Notes: generated by a model from the sequence alone, not told the origin. A DNA stretch of 64,000 nt from Apricaphanius iberus (GCA_028564705.1 JAPXFQ010000387.1:248001-312000); one strand, 5' to 3'; shown: positions 1-11,035, counted from the first letter of the stretch. Program-made: numbers and translations.

Positions 1-112
1 GCAAAAATCTCTTTACTGGTTTTTGTAAAAAAGTTATTTTGACTAGCACCTGGAAAATTGATCCAACCACTTCTTACAACTTGCTTACTTGTCATGTATG
101 AACCATGTAGAC

Positions 113-450
113 CAGCGCTGTCAAAGTCGTTTTCATTTTAGGCCACATCAGAGTCCTGAAGGGCCAGTTGTGGTAAAAATAAGGATAAAACTAAAACATT
201 TAAAATATTAATAAATATCTATCTCTGGATTCGAGAAGTAATTCTTAAAATTTAACATTACTTAACATATTTTCACAATATGATTTAGAACTATTCAAAT
301 AAACACTGATTTGACTAATAAAATAGCATTTATATGCACATAAACAAAACTTAAAGATTCTATTTATGTGTTGCTCTAGGGTTTAGAGGGCCACATATAT
401 GGCTACAGTGGGCCAGATTTGGCTCCCAGGCCTTGAGTTTGACACCTGAG
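113..450. mobile_element. hAT-type non-autonomous element, 338 bp
   Basis: The stretch is bounded by a perfect 8-bp direct repeat (atgtagac at 105-112 and 451-458). Its ends are imperfect inverted repeats of the CAG..TGTCAAA type seen in Charlie-like hAT elements. The interior is A+T-rich and non-coding, so it must have been moved by a transposase supplied elsewhere. Confidence 0.75.
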
Positions 451-1672
451 ATGTAGACCCTTCAGGTTTCCAGATTCAGGTGCGTAAGCAAATGTTCCCA
501 GGTTCAGAAGTAAGCAAGTTTAGACAGCCTTTAGTTATGCTTCTCAGATCTGAAACAAAGTAAAAATGTGCTGTTGGTTCCTTTAAATGACTGAACATAT
601 TTTTTTAAACAGCACCTGGACATTATTTTATTTTTTCCATTGCTTTCTTTCTTATGCTTTGATCATTTCTTTGTATTTCCTTTGATCTCCTGTAAAGCAC
701 TTTGGATTTGATTATGTATGAATGGTACTATGGGTAGAGACTTGTCTTTCTTACAGAGAATTGTTACAATTCGTCACATATGTTGTAGTCCTCTGACTCA
801 TAAAAATCCAATAAGAAGCTTAAAACCTTTATCTACAAAAAAGTTCTGACAATTTTACATTCACTGTTATAGCTCCTTATAATTTAAATAACCAAAAGGG
901 GTGGCCGGTATGACAATATTAGACTGTGAAGGATGTAGAGCTGCAGGATAAGTTTGGGTCTAAACCTGATATCTAAATTTAAATATCTGCTGATGCCCAT
1001 ATTTTCCTATCGTGAACGTTGGTTTTCATTCTGCTTGTGCAAGCAAATATAGAAGGAGACATGGGTTGCTTCTCATATTTGTGCATCCTTGTTTCCTTTC
1101 CTCGCTTCCTTTCCTGGTGCCTTAGCTTCACCTCTTCAGGATGCGAGGGAAGGACACAGGGAAAAGACGCAAGGACGGAGGAATGTGAAATGATATATCC
1201 TCGCTCCCTTTAGCGTGACTTCAAACCATCGTCAAGTAATGATGACTCTACACCGCTACAAATACTCAACACATTAAAAAGAATTAACTACAGGCCTAAA
1301 TTAAAATCATTCTCTATTCGACCTTTCATCAATATTAGGCATTAATTAAACAATTAAAAGCAAGCCAGTAAAATCCAGAAACGTAATAAACATAATTAAA
1401 ACTGTGCTGAAAAGTACACAGTATACATCAAAATTAAAGGCACTGTCAAAAAATAACCAACAATAATGCTTAATACTCACATTTATGTGTGTTTGAATTT
1501 TCTACCACGGTTAGCACTTGGAGCAGATGTGAAGGGGGAGGAGAATTTGTATGTGCGTCACGTTAAGTTGATAAAAGACTTCGGCATAGGATACACCTGT
1601 GTATCCTCGCTGATCGCTCCTCATGAAGCCTCCTCCCGCCTCGATCCTCGCCTCCTCGAGGTGCAATTAGAG
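451..1672. other. A+T-rich non-coding stretch, no gene seen
   Basis: Short open frames occur (for example around 1019-1213 and 1466-1678) but show no recognisable domain, codon bias or splice context. The 1070-1200 and 1540-1670 parts contain purine- or pyrimidine-rich 'gagga/tcctc' motifs that recur near 5090-5130, suggesting older repeats. Nothing functional can be supported. Confidence 0.4.
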
Positions 1673-1959
1673 AATTGAGTTTGGGAGTGGGCGATATGGC
1701 AAAAATGGAATATCACGATTTTTCAATTATGTTATGACGATTTCGATTTTATCACGTTTTTTTTTTTAATGATCACCAAAAAATCTCAAATTACACATTA
1801 AAGAAGAGAAACATTAAATAAATAAATTCATTCAAATTAGGGATAACCAACACAGGGCTAAAATACTGATATATCTTTCCCACACCAAAGATCATAGAAA
1901 TACACAGAAAGTGAATGAAATTGTTTCTGAATGAAACTATACATACACTGTATGTATAT

Positions 1960-1960
<1 letters not shown>

Positions 1961-2027
<67 letters not shown>
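1961..2027. repeat. (TA)n microsatellite
   Basis: About 65 bases of uninterrupted TA dinucleotides inside the left arm of the hAT-like element. Tyr/Ile repeat frames read from it on the minus strand are artefacts. Confidence 0.95.
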
Positions 2028-2029
<2 letters not shown>

Positions 2030-2286
2030 GATTTTTCAAATAACCTCAATGAAAAATACATCTAAATCATAAACGTATTTAAATGTATTATATAAAATTT
2101 TAATCTTGACTTGTCTACTAAAACAGAAAGCAAACATGAACTTACTTTAGTTTAAAAATATGATATTCAGAAAATAGAATAAAATCTAATATTTTGAAAT
2201 AAAAGACTAACATGCAGCTGCAAATATGTGCAAGATGTATTGTGCAATGTATCCATCCATCCATCCATCCATCCATCATCTTCCGC

Positions 2287-3885
2287 TTATCCGGGGTCGG
2301 GTCGCGGGGGCAGTAGCCTAAGCAGAGAGGCCCAGACTTCCCTCTCCCCGGCCACTTGGGCCAGCTCCTCGGGAGGAATCCCGAGGCGTTCCCAGGCCAG
2401 CTGGGAGACATAATCCCTCCAGCGGGTCCTGGGTCTTCCCCTGGGTCTCCTCCCGGTGGGACGTGCCCAGAACACCTCACCAGGGAGGCGTCCAGGAGGC
2501 ATCCTGACCAGATGCCCGAGCCACCTCAACTGGCTCCTCTCGATGTGGAGGAGCAGCGGCTCTACTCTGAGCCCCCTCCGGATGACCGAGCTTCTCACCC
2601 TATCTCTAAGGGAGAGCCCAGCCACCCTACGGAGGAAACTCATTTCAGCCGCCTGTATCCGCGATCTCGTTCTTTCGGTCACCACCCAGCGTTCGTGACC
2701 ATAGATGAGGGTAGGAACGTAGATCGACCGGTAAATTGAGAGCTTTGCCTTTCGGCTCAGCTCTCTCTTCACCACGACAGACCGGTACAGCGCCCGCATA
2801 ACTGCAGACGCCTTACCAATCCGTCCATCGATCTCCCGCTCCATTTTTCCCTCATTCGTGAACAAGACCCCCAGATACCTAAACTCCCCCACTTGAGGAA
2901 GGACCTCATCCCCGACCCGGAGAAGGCACTCTACCCTTTTCCGGCTCAAGACCATGGTCTCGGATTTGGAGGTGCTGATCCTCATCCCAGCCGCTTCACA
3001 CTCGGCTGCGAACCGCTCCAACGAGAGCTGTAGATCACGTTCAGATGAAGCCAACAAGACCACATCATCTGCGAAAAGCAGAGACCCGATCCTGAGGTCA
3101 CCAAAACGGATCGCCTCAACACCTTGGCTGCGCCTAGAAATCCTGTCCATAAACGTTATGAACAGGACCGGTGACAAAGGGCAACCTTGGCGGAGTCCAG
3201 CTCTCACTGGAAATGAGTCCGACTTACTGCCGGCAATGCGAACCAGACTCTGACACCGTTCATATAGGGACCTAACAGCCCGTATCAAAGGGCCTGGTAC
3301 CCCATACTCCCGGAGTACCCCCCACAGGACACCCCGAGGGACACAGTCGAACGCCTTCTCCAAGTCCACAAAGCACATGTAGACCGGTTGGGCGAACTCC
3401 CACGCACCCTCCAGGACCCTGAGGGTGTAGAGCTGGTCCAGTGTTCCACGGCCAGGACGAAAACCGCATTGTTCCTCCTGAATCCGAGGTACGACTATCC
3501 GTCGGACCCTCCTCTCCAGAACCCCCGAATAGACCTTACCAGGGAGGCTTAGAAGTGTGATCCACCTATAGTTGGAACACACTCTGTGGTCCCCCTTTTT
3601 AAAGAGGGGGACCACCACCCCGGTATGCCAATCCAAGGGAACTGCCCCCGATGTCCATGCAATATTGCAGAGCCGCGTCAACCAACACAGCCCTACAACA
3701 TCCAGAGCCTTGAGGAACTCCGGCCAAATCTCATCCATCCCCGGTGCCTTGCCACCAAGGAGCTTTTTAACAACCTCAGTGACTTCAGCACCAGAGACTG
3801 GAGAGCCCGTCCCAGAGTCCTCAGACTCTGCTTCCAAACAGGAAGGCGTGTCGTTGGGATTGAGGAGGTCTTCGAAGTATTCCAT
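2287..3885 (-). CDS. Rex3 reverse transcriptase domain (ORF fragment, 532 aa)
   Basis: A long intact minus-strand frame encodes an RTE-type reverse transcriptase, which copies element RNA into DNA at a nicked genomic target. Visible motifs in order are GKAPGMDEI near the start, GFRPGRGTLDQL, the first catalytic block with FVDLEKAFDCVPR, RQGCPLSPVLF, and the catalytic FADDVVLLASS. The C-terminal part contains RWLGHLVRMP, typical of RTE proteins. The frame continues out of the linker coded at 3892-4213 after a frameshift. Because the endonuclease is absent, the protein could not work alone. The intact 532-codon frame suggests a fairly recent insertion. Confidence 0.85.
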   Translation of the reverse strand: MEYFEDLLNPNDTPSCLEAESEDSGTGSPVSGAEVTEVVKKLLGGKAPGMDEIWPEFLKALDVVGLCWLTRLCNIAWTSGAVPLDWHTGVVVPLFKKGDHRVCSNYRWITLLSLPGKVYSGVLERRVRRIVVPRIQEEQCGFRPGRGTLDQLYTLRVLEGAWEFAQPVYMCFVDLEKAFDCVPRGVLWGVLREYGVPGPLIRAVRSLYERCQSLVRIAGSKSDSFPVRAGLRQGCPLSPVLFITFMDRISRRSQGVEAIRFGDLRIGSLLFADDVVLLASSERDLQLSLERFAAECEAAGMRISTSKSETMVLSRKRVECLLRVGDEVLPQVGEFRYLGVLFTNEGKMEREIDGRIGKASAVMRALYRSVVVKRELSRKAKLSIYRSIYVPTLIYGHERWVVTERTRSRIQAAEMSFLRRVAGLSLRDRVRSSVIRRGLRVEPLLLHIERSQLRWLGHLVRMPPGRLPGEVFWARPTGRRPRGRPRTRWRDYVSQLAWERLGIPPEELAQVAGEREVWASLLRLLPPRPDPG

Positions 3886-3891
3886 CCACCC

Positions 3892-4200
3892 TCAGCAGCT
3901 CACCGCCCCCACTGTAAACAGTGTTGGTGGCAGACCGCTTCCCCCACCTGAGATGCTGGATGGTGGACCAGAATCACTTCGAAGCCATATGGAACTCGTT
4001 CTCCATGGTCTCTGAAACTCCTCCCACGCCCGAGTTTTTGCCTCAGCGACCATCCGAGCCGCACTCCGCTTGGCCTGCCGGTACCTATCAGCTGCTTCCG
4101 GAGTCCCACAGGACAAAAAGGCCCGATAGGACTCCTCCTTCAGCTTGACAGCATCCCTCACCGCTGGTGTCCACCATGGTGTTCGCGTGTTGCCGCCGCC
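3892..4200 (-). pseudogene. Rex3 linker region, frameshifted
   Basis: The minus strand encodes a segment with WWTPAVRDAVKLKEESYRAF, matching the region between endonuclease and RT of Rex3-type proteins. It then shifts frame before the RT ORF. It is cut at 4200 by the 5' truncation of the insertion; codons beyond that lie in flanking DNA. A related short piece lies at 57711-57815 on the + strand. Confidence 0.7.
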
Positions 4201-5302
4201 GTGCAATCTATAATACACCAATTAATAATCCTCATACAACAGTGAGTTGTGGGTAAATGCAGCTTTAACTGTTCAAATGTTTTTTGCAGAATGCTGATAT
4301 TATAAACAGGCACATATAAAGCTGCCTAATAAAAACGTAAGTGATAATGTAGTGTAGTGTGCTGCTGTACATAAAATAATGAAGGTAGACTGTAATATAA
4401 GCAGTTCTAATTATTCTTCCATCGGTCCAAACATATTGTTAATATTCCCTGCATCTCTCTGAGCATTCAGCGTACATGTGTGGAATAGTTTGCTGTCTGT
4501 GTCATGGGGGGTAAGTTTTATGATGATTTTTTCTAGCGCTTGCGGAACTAAGAAGAAGAAGTGCTAGCCACTGCTGCTGCAGTCGGGCTTATAGCTTTAG
4601 CTTCCAGACGGCTCATTGTATTGTTTGGGATACCTTCTCTTCAAGTGAGTAAACAAGTTTAAGGTTTTGCGATCACTTGCCTTGATGCTCTCCTTGCAAA
4701 CTTTGAAAATGATGTTTGTAGCTCTTTGTTGTCTGGTAAAAAACCAAACCAGTTCCATTCAACGGACGACGACTCGACTTTGGAACGAAAACTTCATTTA
4801 CGCTCTCAGACGCGACAACACCATGCTTGTTTACAGGTTGCGCACTTGCAAAGGTAGGGAGGGGCGGGGGGTAATTCGCTTAGAGCAGAGAGAGAGCGGA
4901 GGATTTTAATCGCACACAAAGGCAGAAATACAGCAGCAGAACTGTGAATCGGGATAAAACCATCTCCCAAAAATGACAGATCGTCACATGTATAGATCAC
5001 TTCACGGTCTTAAATCGTCAAATTGCACACCCCTAATTGAGATGTTCTTCAAGATGGCTGAGCTCGACCGGTTTCCGGGCCATGGGATGGAGGACGGAGG
5101 AGAGAGGAAACGAGGAGGGATATTGAGAAGCACCCATGGTCACTGTCAGCTATACTGCCGCAGTTTGTGTTAATACCTTATACTGCAAAACACTTGTTTG
5201 TTCCCCTGTGTAAGTACAGCCACCAATTATGCAAGTTGAGAGGTCTGTAAAATTTAGGAGGCAGAATCTAAAAAAACTAATCCAGGAAATCATGTTTTAA
5301 TA

Positions 5303-5790
5303 TATATATTCAAAACAATTCAGTTTATTTATATAGCGCCATTTCACAACAAATGTCATCTCAAGGCACTTTACAAGAAAAGTTATTACAATACAATGTT
5401 TAATCTAGGAATTAGATAACCACAGAAGCTTGCGTCGTGACTTCTAAGCAATCCCTCACACTGAGCAAGCATGAAGTCTGGTTTTTGGAGAAGGCAGCAG
5501 AGACACAGAAAGAGCAACAGAACTTATGCAGAAGCAGAAGTTGGTAGCAGGACGTGGATAACGTTCCTCCACTGGAATCCCATCTTAGTCAGGGTCGTCA
5601 AGCAGAGCAGGTCAGGAGCACCTACTGTAGGGAGACACTAAGAGAAAACAGGTTAGCGCTTGAATTGACAGCTCATCATGCAGTTGGGGAGAAGTAGAAG
5701 AGAAAGTAGGAACTGACTAATAATGTCCTCCAACAGCCTAGCCTAAAGCAGCCTAGCTACTAACATTAACGTGTCTCCTAGCTACTAGGA
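5303..5790 (-). repeat. L2/Rex1-like LINE 3' UTR fragment
   Basis: Reading the minus strand, this ends in the widespread teleost LINE tail (gtgccttgagatgac-like motif, then a tatataaataaactgaatt-like end). The same tail follows the plus-strand LINE at 7190-7210. No coding capacity remains. It is probably a 3'-end fragment of an antisense LINE. Confidence 0.5.
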
Positions 5791-5948
5791 GACCTAGTTA
5801 CTAACACTCTCTACCTGGCTTACATTAATCTATCTCGATCTAGCTACTCTACCTCTTCCCATCTCTTATTTATATATATATATATATATCTTTGCATATT
5901 GGTGCAGAAAACAAGTATTAAGTCAATAAAAAACCTAAACACTTTGTA

Positions 5949-6389
5949 TAGGGATGCACCGATCCGACTTTTTCAGTCCCCATACCGATGGCTGGATTTT
6001 GTGTATCTGTCGATACCCGATACTGATCCGATTCTATGACCTTCACCTGCGAGTCGTGGGATCGAATAACGCCTGGGCCCTAGTTGTGTACCTTGCCACA
6101 TACTGTTGAATTAATAAACTGTATAAATTCTTGTGCCTTTCTTGTAGAGACTAAAGACACCAGGCTTTACAAACTAAACATAACTGAGACAAAATAACAG
6201 TTGTAAAATATAAAATTACCACAAAAATAAAGTTTCAAGTGAAAAATTAATCTTTTTTGGTGAATTTGCTGCAGGTTTTCCCCATTTTGAGTATCAGTTC
6301 ATGGTATCGGTTAAGTTTAACCGATACCCGTACATTAGGCAGTATCGGGGCCGATACCCGAAACCAGTATCTGTATCGGTGTATCCCTA
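5949..6389. mobile_element. hAT-type non-autonomous element, 441 bp
   Basis: The ends are tagggatgcaccgat and, inverted, atcggtgtatcccta. The flanking 8-bp repeat actttgta is perfect (5941-5948 and 6390-6397). The interior has 'cgatacc' subrepeats but no ORF. This family (TAGGGATGCACCGAT) is common in fish genomes. Confidence 0.85.
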
Positions 6390-6630
6390 ACTTTGTATAT
6401 AACCTTGGTTGGCAATGACTGAGAACAAATGCTTCGTGTAGGGGTTGAACAGGTTTGCACGTATTGTAGTTGATATTGGAACAGCACTAGGATGGTTAAA
6501 AAATTTTTTTCCTTGGAAATTGTATGTAAATTATAAATCTTCCTTAAATTCAAGGGTTACTTGTGGAGTACCACAGGGTTCTGTGCTTTGACCAATTCTT
6601 TATATTATTCTTTTTATGAGAGAGAGAGAG

Positions 6631-7210
6631 AGTTCCAGCAAGAGTTCTGAAGAATATTAAAAAGAGAGACCACATTTCTCCTGTTTTAGCTTCTCTTCAT
6701 TGGGCCCCTGTTGAATCTAGAAAATTATTTAAGATCCTCCTTCTTGCATATAAAGCCCTTCAGTCAAAATGCATCATACATCAGAGATGTGATTCTTCCA
6801 TATGTTCCTAACAGCACTTGGCCTCTGACTGCAGGTTTACTTGTAGTTCCAAGTATGAAAGTAGAATGGGAGGCAGATCTTTTAGTTATGATGCTCCTCT
6901 CCTGTGAAACCAGCTCCAATTTTTTATTTCGTGAGGCAGACACCCTGTCTACTTTTCAGACCTTGCTTAAAACGTTCCTTTTTGATAAATCTTAGTTAGA
7001 ATGGCTTGGGTTATCCTGAGCTATCTCTGTATTTATGCTGCAATAGGCTTATACTGTTGGAGGTACTTTGTGTCTCTGTTCAGTCTTCTCAAATCCTTAG
7101 GCGGTTTTGCAGATCTGATAGGATTCCTTAAACAGAAAACTATTAAACTGATTGGAATTTTTGTATAATTATATTGAAATGAGTTTTCTTATAAAGTGCC
7201 TTGAGATGAC
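6631..7210 (+). pseudogene. L2-like LINE C-terminal and 3' UTR fragment
   Basis: Broken frames encode the C-terminal region of an L2/Rex1-like LINE protein: KRDHISPVLASL, YIRDVILPYVP, and a motif leading into TFQTLLKTFLFDKS. The 3' UTR follows and includes the 'agtgccttgagatgac' tail near 7196. It is a close relative of the copy at 11600-12780. Frameshifts and missing 5' parts show it is dead. Confidence 0.7.
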
Positions 7211-7289
7211 AACACTTGTGAAGTGTGTTGTCAGTGAAGGGCGTGGTGGGGGGGGGATCTGTCCATCAGAGATCTTATTTTGGCTAGAG

Positions 7290-8411
7290 TCCTTCAGCCT
7301 CCCACCAACTGCACTGGATACAGGGTGCATCTTAGAACAGAGCTGGCCTGATGCCATCTGGACCTACAGCCTTCTGCACTTTGATCTTATCAAGCTCGTT
7401 CCTCACTTATAGTGCTGTGATTGAGAGAATGGATTTTTGGGGAGTGGGGTGAATGTTGGAGTCATCAGAAGCTGGGGGTGGGTGTGATGGCTGAGAAGTG
7501 TGAAGTCCTGATGAAAGACAGGCAGTCCCTGAAGATGAGGGATATTGTAGCAGAGTGGACGATGCTGGGAGAGGGGAAGGTGGATAACCTATAAAAAAAA
7601 TGATTTAGGTCAATAACCCATCCCAAGTCTTCTGCAGCCTGGGGGGTTGGTTTTTGTCCTTAGATTGTCTTCAGGCTATACCAAACCCCTCTGCTCCTGT
7701 CCTGCTGCAGCTGCTCTTCCATTTTCCTCTTGTATTTTTCCTTCCCTTGCCTTATCTTCAATTTCAGTTTCATCTGGACAACTTTCAGCTCCTGTTTGTC
7801 TCCCGATCTAAAGACTCTCCTTCTGACCTTGAGGAGAGCCTTTATTTCAGGATATATTCATGGCTTGTTGTTAGAAAAAAACCTTACCTTTATGATGGGC
7901 ACAGTGTTGTCCACACAGAAGTTGATGTAGTCTGTAATTCTATTGAGGTAAACAAAGTTTTTGTTATTGTGAACGAAGTCCCCAGAGATCAGAAAAAAGG
8001 TCTGCGGGTGCTGTGTTTGGAGTCTGCTTGTTACATTGTGCAGGACATCACAGGCTGCAGCAGCTTTAACAGTGGGGGCGAGATATACACAGCTATCACA
8101 ATGACATGTGTAAACTCCCGCGGTAGGTAGTACGGTCTCATCCTAACCGTTACCATCTCAGTGTCCTCGCAGCATAGCATCTCTTTGATAAATGAGTTAC
8201 ACCGTCTATCGTTCACAAACACAGCCAGACCGCCTCCTCTCTTCTTACCACTCTCCGTTTTTCTGTTGGCCCGGATCAGATAAAAACATCCATGTTTATG
8301 TGTGAGTCCGGAGTTGGCGCGGATAGCCACGACTCTGTGAAGCACATCAGGCTGCTCTTCCTGTCGCGTTAGAGCTGCCAGCTTGTCCTCTTTATTGGAG
8401 AGAGATCTCAC
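7290..8411 (-). pseudogene. LINE fragment: endonuclease start plus RT onset
   Basis: On the minus strand, 8411-8031 encodes a stretch with GGGLAVFVNDRRC and RPYYLPREFTHVIVIAVYI. This is the N-terminal half of an apurinic-type endonuclease found in fish non-LTR retrotransposons. Further along the minus strand (about 7410-7320) broken codons give a KAVGPDGI-like motif that begins RT domains. The frame is broken between them and the rest of RT is absent. The closest family is uncertain (L2/Rex1/CR1 group). Confidence 0.6.
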
Positions 8412-8443
8412 ATAGGGGTGGGCAATATGGCAGAAATAGAATA

Positions 8444-10083
8444 TGTTGGGTCATACACACAGCCATCAGGTGGCGCTACTCTGCTCTGGCGGAGGTCTAT
8501 AAATATAGTCCGCTTCCACCCGCTCATTTCTTCTGCGTTCTGCCAGCCGGGGAGCAACAGAAGATCATCTCCTAACATTCATCTTCCTTCGCTGGCGGAG
8601 GGAGGCCTGAGTTTCTGGCAGGGACTTGCTCCAAAGGAACCCAAAGACCACTCCAGGTGAATCTTGAACATTAATAAGCAAATACGTTGTTTATCCCCAA
8701 AGCCCCACGAAACCCCTCTGAGTTTCAAGCTGCCGACTGCAGAGAAACGTGAGCTTTGAGCCACGTGTGCCGAGAGCCGAACCAACCAGAATCCGCATTT
8801 AGCCACCGAGCGAGATAAGAGGTGAATGCCGAACTGGAGAGCTCCAAAAAGTGACTATTAAAAAGTTGGGCGCCGATCGCCACACAGACGGCCAGAAGAT
8901 GCCAGAGCCAGGAGCTTTCCACAGTTGCTAGCCAGATTAGCGATTCTTTGTTAGCCTGCTGGGTAACACCCCACAGAGATCCCCCTTTCCTGATCGACAT
9001 GCAGAAACTCGGAGGACTTTAAACGTCCGTTTGGTACAGAGGCAAATAAGTCAGGATAACTAATTTTAAAGGCGTTTTCTCTGCTTTTTATTGTTAACTT
9101 GTTAAGTTTTATCTGCTGTCTTTGGGTAAACCACGCCTCAGCCTGAAGTTTAATCAGTGCTTTTTAAAAACCTTTTCCCGACAAAGAGTCGTTTTAAATC
9201 CTGTAATTTGAGCTACTCAGTCACAGGAGTTTTTCCCTTTTTGTTTAATGTTTAATACATGTATTTGAGCCACTCTAAACACCCTACATTCTTTGCAGAG
9301 AGCTACAGCTAAGGAAGTCTTCATGTCGGTTTAGACCAGCTTTTCCTAAACAAAGATCGCTATTAACGGTTCAAATGAACTCGATTTAAAAATACATTAA
9401 GAACAGAAACTAGTCTCATTAGCCGTGTTTGAACTCTCTTTATTCAATCAAAATATGGGAATTAGATTGTTTTACTGCCGTGATCAATCCATGAATTAAG
9501 TAATCCAAAGGTTAATTACTCTTAATCCAAATGATTTTTCGTTTTCTTACATTGCTTATTGGTTTAAAGGTAAACCACTGGTGCTAAATTAGTTAAACTA
9601 TTTAAAATATGTGAAACAGCTTCATTCCAGCATCTGCCGATCAAGCCTTGGTTCTTAAAGGATCTCGATCCCTCCAGAATCATATCAGAATGAATGCTTC
9701 CTCATCTTATTACATATCCATCTTTTTGTGTTCCTTTATTTTTAGCTATTCATTTATTTTAAATCAGTAGTGTGCTCTTTTTCTAGCTTGGTGATTAAAA
9801 TGTTTTTCTTATTTTTCTTTTTATAAATAAATCTTGTATTGTTGGAAAGTAACTGTTGTCATTCTTGATTCAACACAAACATATTGCAAAGTTTATGGTC
9901 AATGAACCGTAAAGAATTCATCCCTTATTATGAGACTTATATAGACATTTGGCTATTAAAATAGTCCCTGATAAAGGTGGTGCCCCGAATAATTATAATT
10001 TTCCATAAGTTATTAAATTTATTGACTGCCATAAGAAGTCCCTTTGACTATTAATAGCCAAATAGGTATATTTTTGGTAATAT
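8444..10083. mobile_element. LTR-like insertion, probably a solo or fragmentary LTR
   Basis: The block splits a diverged copy of the repeat that begins the 1680-5034 element: the sequence before 8444 (gggcaatatggcagaaatag) and after 10083 together match positions 1685-1760. Short aatat repeats flank it. It begins TGTTGGGTCAT, has a TATAAATA box at about 8499, a polyadenylation-type AATAAA near 9826, and a primer-binding-site-like TGGTGCCCCGAAT at 9978-9990. There is no gag or pol frame. A clear CA end was not found, so the LTR assignment is tentative. Confidence 0.4.
9947..10068. repeat. Inverted repeat near the end of the LTR-like block
   Basis: The sequence atttggctattaaaatagtc (from about 9949) is mirrored by gactattaatagccaaat (10045-10062). 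The two imperfect arms of about 18-20 bp flank the PBS-like motif. The meaning is unknown; it could be a fold-back structure or the nested ends of another small element. Confidence 0.55.
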
Positions 10084-10084
10084 C

Positions 10085-10365
10085 CTCAACAATTTCTCAA
10101 TTACATTATCACAATTTCAATTTTAGAATTTTTTTTTTAATGACCAACAAAGCTTAAATTACATATTAAAGAAGAGAGACATTAAAGAAATAAATTCATT
10201 CAAATTGGAGATAATCATCACAGTGCTAAAATACTTATATTAATTCTCACCAGAGATTATTAAAAATACACAGAAAGTCCTGAGTGAAACGATTGTAAAA
10301 GTCAGAGTTTTTTTCGTTTCTTAAATAACCTCATTGAGAAATACGTTTAAATCGTAAACGTAAAA
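10085..10365. repeat. Second copy of the 1740-2090 repeat
   Basis: The order of short blocks is the same as in 1740-2090: a poly-T run, taatgaccaacaaagc, attaaagaagagagacatt, aaattcattcaaatt, tacacagaaagt, and ataacctcattgagaaatac. The two copies are diverged and neither codes. Confidence 0.75.
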
Positions 10366-11035
10366 TAGAGTAGGTTGGTGCTGTCCGGTGGATCGGTGGG
10401 GACCGTGCCTGGCGTCCAGGCCTACTGCCGGTTCCAGGACTTCTGCTGGTTGGTCGGTTCATATGGGGGGGGCTGTCCGGCATTGGCAGGGCCCCTGATC
10501 TTGGCGCCCTGCGTGGGGTGGGATCTGGACCCAGGAGCTGGAAGATCTGGATGTCCAGGTGCTGGCTGGGCGCGGCCTGGGGAGGGCGTACATCCGCTGT
10601 GGCTCTTGCTGTGGCTCCCTGGCGTGTGGGTGTGTGGGGGCGGGCCGGGTTGTTGGCGGTGGATATTGGTCCGGGGTGGCGGCGGCGTGTGTTGTCCGTC
10701 GGTTGGCTGCGGATCCCCCTTGCCTGCGGCGGCGGCGGGGGGCCCTTGTCGGCTGGTCCCTGGTTGGGGCCCCGCTGGGGGACGGGTTTGCCCCTAGTCC
10801 CCGTAGCCTCCGGGTCCTGATCCGGGCCCGCCCTGGCGTAGCCGGTTTCCGGCGGAGCCCGTGGGCTCGTAACTGCGATCTCTCGGGCCCCAGCATTGCG
10901 GCTGGCGGGTGTTCCCCTGGGGCTTCCATCTGTTCCTCTCTTGGTGGGTGATCGACCCTGCACTGATCTGCCTGTGGCCTCTGTACTCTGTGGGACCCTG
11001 GATGCATACATTTCTTGCCTCCTCAATATCTGTAT
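10366..11035. repeat. G+C-rich block with long frames on both strands
   Basis: About 670 bases are strikingly G+C-rich compared with the surrounding A+T-rich DNA. Overlapping open frames run on both strands, with the longest on the minus strand (10331-11026, 231 codons). All are rich in Pro, Arg, Gly and Ala, show no domain, and look like products of base composition. It lies between pieces of two older repeats (10085-10365 and 11036-11190), so an insertion or internal repeat module is likelier than a gene. Confidence 0.5.

Larger units (their letters stand above)
2249..4200 (-). mobile_element. Rex3 (RTE-clade) LINE, 5'-truncated
   Basis: This is a minus-strand non-LTR retrotransposon. It carries the end of the pre-RT linker and all of the reverse transcriptase, and ends in the GATG/GGAT tandem tail typical of Rex3 (2251-2278). 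It is flanked by the 7-bp duplication gtgcaat (2242-2248 and 4201-4207). Two stretches agree with Rex3 degenerate primer sites as I recall them (3169-3189 and 3611-3630). The endonuclease half is missing, as expected for 5' truncation by incomplete reverse transcription. The copy is therefore dead as an autonomous element. Confidence 0.85.
1680..5034. mobile_element. hAT-like non-autonomous element, split by Rex3
   Basis: Outer ends read ggagtgggcgatatgg and attgcacacccct, a common teleost TIR pattern (aggggtg..gcaat), flanked by the 7-bp repeat aattgag (1673-1679 and 5035-5041). The element body is non-coding. It is interrupted by the Rex3 LINE at 2249-4200, so about 1.4 kb belongs to the host element. 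Part of its left arm (about 1740-2090) has a second diverged copy at about 10085-10365. Confidence 0.6.

Noticed and set aside
1791..2061. Minus-strand frames full of Ile-Tyr repeats
   Set aside because: They are translations of the (TA)n microsatellite.
2142..3469. Several overlapping plus- and minus-strand frames across the Rex3 region
   Set aside because: Shadows of the Rex3 RT frame in other phases; only the 2287-3885 minus frame has the RT motifs in order.
7654..8130. 158-codon plus-strand frame as a gene
   Set aside because: Its 3' half is antisense to the LINE endonuclease codons at 8031-8411, and no protein family is recognisable.
8480..8900. Promoter or first exon of llgl2
   Set aside because: The TATA-like box lies inside an insertion that splits a repeat copy, so it more likely belongs to an LTR-like element.
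10331..11026. 231-codon Pro/Arg-rich minus frame as a novel gene
   Set aside because: High G+C content removes stop codons on both strands; no domain, no splice sites and a repeat setting. Kept as an observation, not as a CDS.
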